A DNA stretch of 54,045 bases from the NCBI GenBank assembly GCA_017504265.1, contig JAFVRN010000003.1, positions 1-54,045 of the forward strand. The letters are read 5' to 3'. This document shows positions 49,658-54,045 of this stretch, one piece after another (the first letter of the stretch is position 1; the number at the start of each line of letters is the position of its first letter). The DNA is from Alistipes sp. (GTDB lineage: Bacteria > Bacteroidota > Bacteroidia > Bacteroidales > Rikenellaceae). The notes below the pieces were generated by a model that saw only the letters and a list, made by a program, of their open reading frames with translations, made no database searches and was not told the origin of the DNA. Position numbers and translations under genes: made by a program.

Positions 49658-49760
49658 AAAAATGCTCATTTACGCATAGTTCCCCTTTTCCTTCTTGATT
49701 AGTTAAGTAAACTCCGCATTTACGGCCTGCGAGCAGTTTCAAAATAGCTCTTGTTATACA
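49658..49760. repeat. Second copy of the dispersed intergenic repeat
   Basis: AAAATGCTCATTTACGC (49659-49675) and AGTAAACTCCGC (49706-49717) match the core of the element at 12523-12554. Here about 30 bases separate the two halves, against four in the first copy, so one copy carries an insertion or the other a deletion. Confidence 0.65.
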
Positions 49761-49776
49761 ACTTCTAAAATAAGGA

Positions 49777-49804
49777 GCGTGCCCAAAAAACTTGTTGGAC
49801 ACGC
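49777..49804 (-). terminator. Terminator for the small lipoprotein gene at 49844
   Basis: In the minus-strand transcript GCGTGTCCAA (49804-49795) pairs with TTGGGCACGC (49786-49777) through one G-U wobble, followed by TCCTTATTTT. It lies 40 bases beyond the stop codon. Confidence 0.75.
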
Positions 49805-49843
49805 CCTCTATCGCATCTATATTATTATGTGTAATTCGATGTG

Positions 49844-50335
49844 CTACTCTGCGGGGCGTAGTGTTACGGTTATTGTATCGTAGCCGGCCTCTGCTCGTGT
49901 GTAGTAGTCGGGATATGGAGTATCATTGTAATCGATTGCAGATAGCGTTATCGTAACCTCCTGATCTATCTTCTCGGGATATATCTCAAAGTCGTAGTAG
50001 AGCGTGCCATCCTCGTTGAATGAGCAGTCGAGTTGTGCTTTGTAGTCGAAATATTGCTCTGCATCGGGCGACGATGCACCCTTATCGAATGTTATCCATA
50101 TTATACCTCTGTTGGCCTCCACCTCGGGCTCTCTGTTGTAGAATGCCTCAAGCCTGAATGATTTTGTGTCGGGTGTAACCTCTACAACCAACTCCTCACG
50201 GCTAAAAGAGTACTCGCCATAGTCATCCGATACCTCTTGCCCAAATCCTCCCTTCTCGACGTTGCAAGATGTTAGCATCGCAACAAATAGACAAGATAGT
50301 GCCAAGATAGCTGAATTTACAATGTTCAGTTTCAT
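49844..50335 (-). CDS. Small lipoprotein of unknown function
   Basis: A 163-residue exported lipoprotein: signal MKLNIVNSAILALSCLFVAMLTSC with lipidation at C24. The mature part is acidic with beta-strand-like alternation (EYSFSREELVVEVTPDTKSFRLEAFY; QEVTITLSAIDYNDT), which fits an Ig-like or BACON-like fold, though no domain is recognised with confidence. It has a candidate promoter at 50416-50423 and its own terminator, so it is monocistronic. Confidence 0.7.
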   Translation of the reverse strand: MKLNIVNSAILALSCLFVAMLTSCNVEKGGFGQEVSDDYGEYSFSREELVVEVTPDTKSFRLEAFYNREPEVEANRGIIWITFDKGASSPDAEQYFDYKAQLDCSFNEDGTLYYDFEIYPEKIDQEVTITLSAIDYNDTPYPDYYTRAEAGYDTITVTLRPAE

Positions 50336-50391
50336 AAGTGATAATTTAAGTTTTAATTTGGTATTATAATAGATTTATTTCATATTGCCTA

Positions 50392-50423
50392 TCTCCGATA
50401 TGCTAACGGAGATTGCAAATATA
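50392..50423 (-). promoter_or_regulatory. Promoter and hairpin upstream of the small lipoprotein
   Basis: Read on the minus strand, TATATTTG (50423 to 50416) is a perfect -7 element. Immediately downstream a 7-bp inverted repeat (ATCTCCG 50392-50398, CGGAGAT 50407-50413) overlaps the expected start site. It could be an operator or a hairpin at the 5' end of the mRNA. Confidence 0.5.
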
Positions 50424-50453
50424 TTATTATGTATTATTCAATATTGACCTCTT

Positions 50454-51374
50454 TTAGATATTATCCCTAGTAGATGTGTATTCAAGATTAAGTATGCCAG
50501 CACCTGCAACATCTGTACCTCTACTATATATGCGTAGAGACATCGTTGCAGTTTTGTGATAGGCTAGTTTACCCACAGGAAGCAATGTGCCAGATTTGAA
50601 CTCAACTGTCCACAATCCGCCAGCGCCATTTTCCATATAGTAAATAAAATCAGGAGAAAAAGATTCCCAATTATTATTGTGACGAAGTATTTGAACGAAA
50701 TATTGCGTTTTATATTTTATCCATCCCAGTAGAGCAGTTTTCTTTTTAGCAGTAAATTCTATCGCAACAACTTCGTTATTATCTAATACTCCTTCTGCCC
50801 AAAACTTTCTATCTTCAGTTTCAGAATAAAGAAAGTTAGTTCTTTGTTCAACTGCTCTAGTGTAGATTTCATGTTTAATATTGTATTCACGTGTAGTTTT
50901 AGCATCTGATAACGTATTATAACAATGTACAACATTATCGATTATTACTTCACCGTTAATATTACAGACAAGAGCATATAGAGGATTATTGTGAGGTATA
51001 TATGGGTTATATGGCTCATTATCATTTGTATCTTCGTTAAAAAGGAAATATGAACTATAGCGTGACTTAATGATGTTTGCTTCGTCAATAGAATTTGCGT
51101 TACGCAATTCTGTGGCAACTCGATACATCGCATCATATTGAGATTCAAATCCTCGTTCTAAGTACCAATTTTGTAGCTGAGTTTGATTCATTTGGCATAG
51201 TTCTGATATTTGCGTCTCCATTTGTTCAATAGAGTCAAAAGATAGAGTAGGTATCGCAATCTTAACGCCATTATTAGCCATAGCTTGCATGTAAGTTTCA
51301 TTAGGCACCTCATGTGTGCATGAGTAACAAATATGAATTAATGCAGTCACGAATAATAAATTAAATAATCTCAT
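50454..51374 (-). CDS. AT-rich lipoprotein of unknown function (306 aa)
   Basis: A 306-residue protein with a lipoprotein signal (MRLFNLLFVTALIHICYSC, C19). The first half is helical and acidic, with a run of short helices (SIEQMETQISELCQMNQTQL); the second half looks more beta-rich (EDRKFWAEGVLDNNEVVAIEFTAKKKTALLGW). No family is recognised. Base composition is clearly more AT-rich than in the core genes, as in the TPR gene opposite. A promoter candidate lies at 51435-51442 on the minus strand. Confidence 0.7.
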   Translation of the reverse strand: MRLFNLLFVTALIHICYSCTHEVPNETYMQAMANNGVKIAIPTLSFDSIEQMETQISELCQMNQTQLQNWYLERGFESQYDAMYRVATELRNANSIDEANIIKSRYSSYFLFNEDTNDNEPYNPYIPHNNPLYALVCNINGEVIIDNVVHCYNTLSDAKTTREYNIKHEIYTRAVEQRTNFLYSETEDRKFWAEGVLDNNEVVAIEFTAKKKTALLGWIKYKTQYFVQILRHNNNWESFSPDFIYYMENGAGGLWTVEFKSGTLLPVGKLAYHKTATMSLRIYSRGTDVAGAGILNLEYTSTRDNI

Positions 51375-51434
51375 AATAATTTTGTTTTAAATGTGTTGTA
51401 AGTTAATCAAATAATTTTAGATTTAAACCCACTG

Positions 51435-51442
51435 CAAAATTA
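51435..51442 (-). promoter_or_regulatory. -7 element for the 306-aa lipoprotein
   Basis: Minus-strand TAATTTTG (51442 to 51435) matches TAnnTTTG. About 20 bases upstream lies CTTG/TTGG as a weak -33 box. The leader would be about 55 bases. The rest of the 254-base divergent gap is AT-rich with nothing else recognised. Confidence 0.5.
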
Positions 51443-51591
51443 CAATTTGTACAATATATATCCAAGAGATTCGATATTATACCTATTTTGTAATCCAATG
51501 ATTATCAGTAGTGTAAAATGTAATAATCTGATACCTGTCTTATACTGGTATATTAAGTGTTTTTAGATTTAGTTTTATCAACTTTTTAGGC

Positions 51592-51599
51592 TATTTTTG
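51592..51599 (+). promoter_or_regulatory. -7 element for the TPR regulator
   Basis: TATTTTTG (51592-51599) matches TAnnTTTG and lies about 35 bases before the ATG at 51635. A TTTA at 51568-51571 is a weak -33 candidate with a 20-base spacer. Confidence 0.5.
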
Positions 51600-51634
51600 C
51601 AAAAGATTACGAGTCTTATATCGATTAAATGCTT

Positions 51635-53332
51635 ATGAAAAAGATAATAATAACATTGATATTGATATTGTGTGTTTGTAGTTGTACAAGACCCATTGAA
51701 GAAGAGTTGTGTGATATCGAACGATTGATGAACGAACGCCCTGATAGTGCATTGTATTTAATAGAGCACATTGATAAAAGGAGACTTAAAAAGGAGGAAG
51801 ATAGAGGGTGGTATTCATTGTTGTATGTGCAGGCGCAGGATAAGAATTTTATAGAGTATAGTGATTCTGTGGCTAAAAAGGCTGTGGATTATTATAAACT
51901 TCGTAATGATGATACAAGAAAGGCCTATGCATATTACTATTATGCTAACGCTTGTCTTAATAGAGATGATTTGGACAGAGCGATGGAGCATCTTACTTAC
52001 GCTAATATTGCATCAAGTTGTAGTAGTGACTCAAAGCTGAAAGGTCTAATATCACATAGTTTAGCACGATGTTATTTCGCTCAGTTAGACATTCAAAGTG
52101 CCTTGGATCTATATAATAAATCTGCTAGTCACTTTTTAGAAATAGAAGATAGTGAGAATGCATTAATAGCACTATCGGATGTTGTTAATTGTATGCTTAT
52201 CCTTGATATGAATAGCGAAGTTCTGCTATATATTAGGAAGGTAAAAGAGTTAGCAAAACAATTAGATTATCAAAAAGGTTATATTGGAGCTCTTGCTATT
52301 CAAAAATATTTGGGAGTATATGTTAGCCATGAAACAGATGATAGTTTAGATATGCTTCTCATGCAATCGTCAGATGCAGCAAAATACTATTCGGTGTTAG
52401 GTGGTATATATTACGATAATAATCAATTAGACTCAGCTAGGCTTTATTTGCAGAGGGCGTATGATATGATTGTATCGTTTGATGTCGATAATTATGGACT
52501 TTTACCATTCTTAGCTGAAATAGAGGAAAAATCGGGAAACTATCGTGATGCCTTATTTTATCAACGACAATATAGTAATGTTGCTGATTCGTTATTTGCA
52601 ATATACGAGAATAAGTCTGTTCAGGAATTAGAATATAAGTACAGAGCAAAATATTTGCAAAGCACGTATGATATGTTAGAAATTAGACATCGTTATACAT
52701 ATTTAGTATTTACTTTATTTATACTTGTTATCGTCAGTATTGTCATATCAATAGTTATCCTATATATAAAAAGAACTCGTCAGAAAAATCAGGAGATTAT
52801 AGAGTACAAGTCATATATAGAAGAAGGTAAAGCTCAATATAAATTATTAAATGATAAATATGTTGAACTTTTAGATGATAGTAATGCCCACAATATGTAC
52901 ATGGATAAATTAAGAGAAATCTTGAAAAATCGTATTCAAAGCTTACGAATATTATCTGATTATGCATATAAGTATGAATTGAAGCCAGAGAAATTTTATG
53001 TAAGGTTTAAGGAACACATGAAGCTTTCTCAAACTTGCAATCAGGAGTTTGCACGTGATGTTATGGCTATGGCTGATATATATTGTAATGGTATAATTTC
53101 ATACTTAATTGATAGATACCCAGACCTAACACGCTATGAGTTGACATATTGCAGCTTTATCTGTTTAGGTTTTACTCCTGAAAGTATTAGAATCTTGTTG
53201 AATCATACGAATGTATATAGCATATATACATTGAGAACAAAAATTAGAAGTAAGATGAATCTTAGTTCTGATATTGGTACATTGGAAAAATATATTATTG
53301 ATATTATGGAAAAACGAAGTGAAATAAAGTAA
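51635..53332 (+). CDS. TPR-containing membrane lipoprotein regulator with C-terminal HTH-like region
   Basis: A 565-residue protein in the style of Bacteroidetes sensor regulators. A lipoprotein-like signal (MKKIIITLILILCVCSC, C17 from this start) leads into a TPR-type helical region (about 30-340; DDTRKAYAYYYYANACLNRDDL, SLARCYFAQLDIQSALDLY in parts). A membrane span follows (YLVFTLFILVIVSIVISIVIL), then a coiled region, and a C-terminal stretch resembling a LuxR-type HTH (LTRYELTYCSFICLGFTPES, then TLRTKIRSKM). External peptides or glycans could be sensed by the TPRs and passed to DNA. ATG 51635 is preferred over 51629. The gene is AT-rich: two sampled 60-base lines have 37 and 22 percent GC. 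Confidence 0.75.
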   Translation: MKKIIITLILILCVCSCTRPIEEELCDIERLMNERPDSALYLIEHIDKRRLKKEEDRGWYSLLYVQAQDKNFIEYSDSVAKKAVDYYKLRNDDTRKAYAYYYYANACLNRDDLDRAMEHLTYANIASSCSSDSKLKGLISHSLARCYFAQLDIQSALDLYNKSASHFLEIEDSENALIALSDVVNCMLILDMNSEVLLYIRKVKELAKQLDYQKGYIGALAIQKYLGVYVSHETDDSLDMLLMQSSDAAKYYSVLGGIYYDNNQLDSARLYLQRAYDMIVSFDVDNYGLLPFLAEIEEKSGNYRDALFYQRQYSNVADSLFAIYENKSVQELEYKYRAKYLQSTYDMLEIRHRYTYLVFTLFILVIVSIVISIVILYIKRTRQKNQEIIEYKSYIEEGKAQYKLLNDKYVELLDDSNAHNMYMDKLREILKNRIQSLRILSDYAYKYELKPEKFYVRFKEHMKLSQTCNQEFARDVMAMADIYCNGIISYLIDRYPDLTRYELTYCSFICLGFTPESIRILLNHTNVYSIYTLRTKIRSKMNLSSDIGTLEKYIIDIMEKRSEIK

Positions 53333-53357
53333 ATTATTAACCATTAAAAATGTTATT

Positions 53358-53759
53358 ATGTCAAAGATGATCAAATTGGTACTATCATTCATGTTGTTGA
53401 TAGTGTATGCTGGAACAAACAATCTTTATGCTGTTACTGACAATAAACCAATACCTATTATTGTTATAAAGAAACCTAGTTTGCCAAAACCAAGTCCAAC
53501 ACCCCGAGATTATAATGGAGTGGAATTGTATGCTGAATATGATTCAGTAACAAATATTTTAGGCGTTGAGTTCTTAGAGGGGTGTGGTTTTACTGAGATA
53601 TTTGTATATAATACAGAAAGACAACTTGTTGTTAGTGTATGTGTTAATGGAGATGTAACCCCATGCACACGGCTATTACTTCCAAATGATAATTATTTTG
53701 AGTTGCATATTGTAGGAACTGATTTTGAAGCATATGGTATTATTGATGATTTACATTAG
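53358..53759 (+). CDS. Small exported protein, DUF3244-like
   Basis: A 133-residue protein with a signal peptide (MIKLVLSFMLLIVYAGTNNLYA). The mature part has a proline-rich stretch (KKPSLPKPSPTPRDYNG) and then a small beta domain (LLLPNDNYFELHIVGTDFEAYG). Size, layout and position next to a TPR regulator resemble the DUF3244 small proteins of Bacteroides, but the match is by impression only. It starts 25 bases after the TPR gene, so the two are probably one transcript. Confidence 0.6.
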   Translation: MSKMIKLVLSFMLLIVYAGTNNLYAVTDNKPIPIIVIKKPSLPKPSPTPRDYNGVELYAEYDSVTNILGVEFLEGCGFTEIFVYNTERQLVVSVCVNGDVTPCTRLLLPNDNYFELHIVGTDFEAYGIIDDLH

Positions 53760-53841
53760 TTAAAAGAGTGAGGCTAACTGCCAAATGAGCGTTATTAGGT
53801 AAGATTAATTGGCGATTTTCAGTGATTTTGATTTGGAAAAT

Positions 53842-53872
53842 TTTGCAATATGAATTATTCTTTTTACCTTTG
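53842..53872 (+). promoter_or_regulatory. Consensus promoter for rpmI
   Basis: TTTG (53842-53845), a 19-base spacer and TACCTTTG (53865-53872) give a full match to the Bacteroidetes consensus. The start would be near 53878, with a leader of about 30 bases. Confidence 0.85.
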
Positions 53873-53907
53873 CACGCTATTATTAACTAATTTAACTTTT
53901 TACGACA

Positions 53908-54045
53908 ATGCCAAAAATGAAAACAAATGCCGCTGCAAAGAAGCGTTTTTCTTTCACCGGCACAGGTAAGATCAAGCGTAAGCACGCTTATCACAGTCAC
54001 ATCCTGACCAAAAAGACTAAGAAGCAGAAGCGTAACCTCTGCTAC
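53908..54045 (+). CDS. rpmI: 50S ribosomal protein L35 (partial)
   Basis: The first 46 codons of the L35 gene run off the end of the window. The product is very basic, beginning [20 protein letters not shown] and continuing with [20 protein letters not shown], which is diagnostic for bL35. It starts at ATG 53908 under its own promoter. In many bacteria infC precedes rpmI; here no infC is present upstream, only the small DUF3244-like gene. Confidence 0.95.
   Translation, partial: MPKMKTNAAAKKRFSFTGTGKIKRKHAYHSHILTKKTKKQKRNLCY

Overview
The window is ordinary chromosome from a member of the Bacteroidetes, most likely a Bacteroidales species; an Alistipes/Rikenellaceae relative is a guess from gene content and cannot be proved here. 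Supporting signs are promoters of the TTTG-N19-21-TAnnTTTG type (for example before glyS and rpmI), few Shine-Dalgarno sites, many lipoproteins with an LxxC-type lipobox, a fused MurF-alanine racemase, a DUF4290 protein, a Bacteroidetes-type LptD, and TPR-plus-HTH lipoprotein regulators.

Layout. 1-4674: the end of fabF, rnc, radC, glyS, a 35-residue membrane peptide, ruvX and def, closed by a strong terminator. 4785-8234: a small outer-membrane barrel protein, a divergent glycosyltransferase / HAD phosphatase pair, and a sigma-54 activator without a DNA-binding domain. 8468-12479: DUF4290 protein, thioredoxin-like lipoprotein, then lpxH-thyA-folA. 12676-20706 (minus strand): rsmE followed by a six-gene membrane complex related to complex I and group 4 hydrogenases (HyfB, C, E, F, G, and a fused HyfH-HyfI). 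Its large subunit has lost the NiFe cysteines and its small subunit has lost all four ligands of the proximal iron-sulfur cluster, while the membrane subunits keep their charged residues. 20756-25109: two tandem M3 metallopeptidase lipoproteins. 25110-25710: a repeat-rich intergenic block. 25851-32013: two very large GLUG-repeat surface lipoproteins, the first interrupted by a helical, partly hydrophobic domain. 32258-42879: lptD (minus), an amidase, an MCE protein, mutS2, murF-alr and a tetrapyrrole-type methyltransferase. 42921-49608: grpE, dnaJ, a membrane protein, mutL, a rhomboid protease, an EEP-family protein and a YhcH-family protein. 49844-53759: a visibly AT-richer accessory stretch of small lipoproteins and a TPR regulator. 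The window ends inside rpmI.

Most genes are housekeeping: envelope building (fabF, lpxH, lptD, amidase, MCE, murF-alr), translation (glyS, def, rsmE, rpmI), genome care (radC, ruvX, mutS2, mutL), folate/thymidylate (thyA, folA) and chaperones (grpE, dnaJ). The items most worth a second look are the apparently redox-silent Hyf/complex I-like operon; a family of three structured elements (5319-5406, 25110-25230, 25253-25376) whose stems differ in sequence but keep pairing; the hydrophobic helical insertion in the first GLUG protein; and the sigma-54 activator with a degenerate receiver and no HTH.
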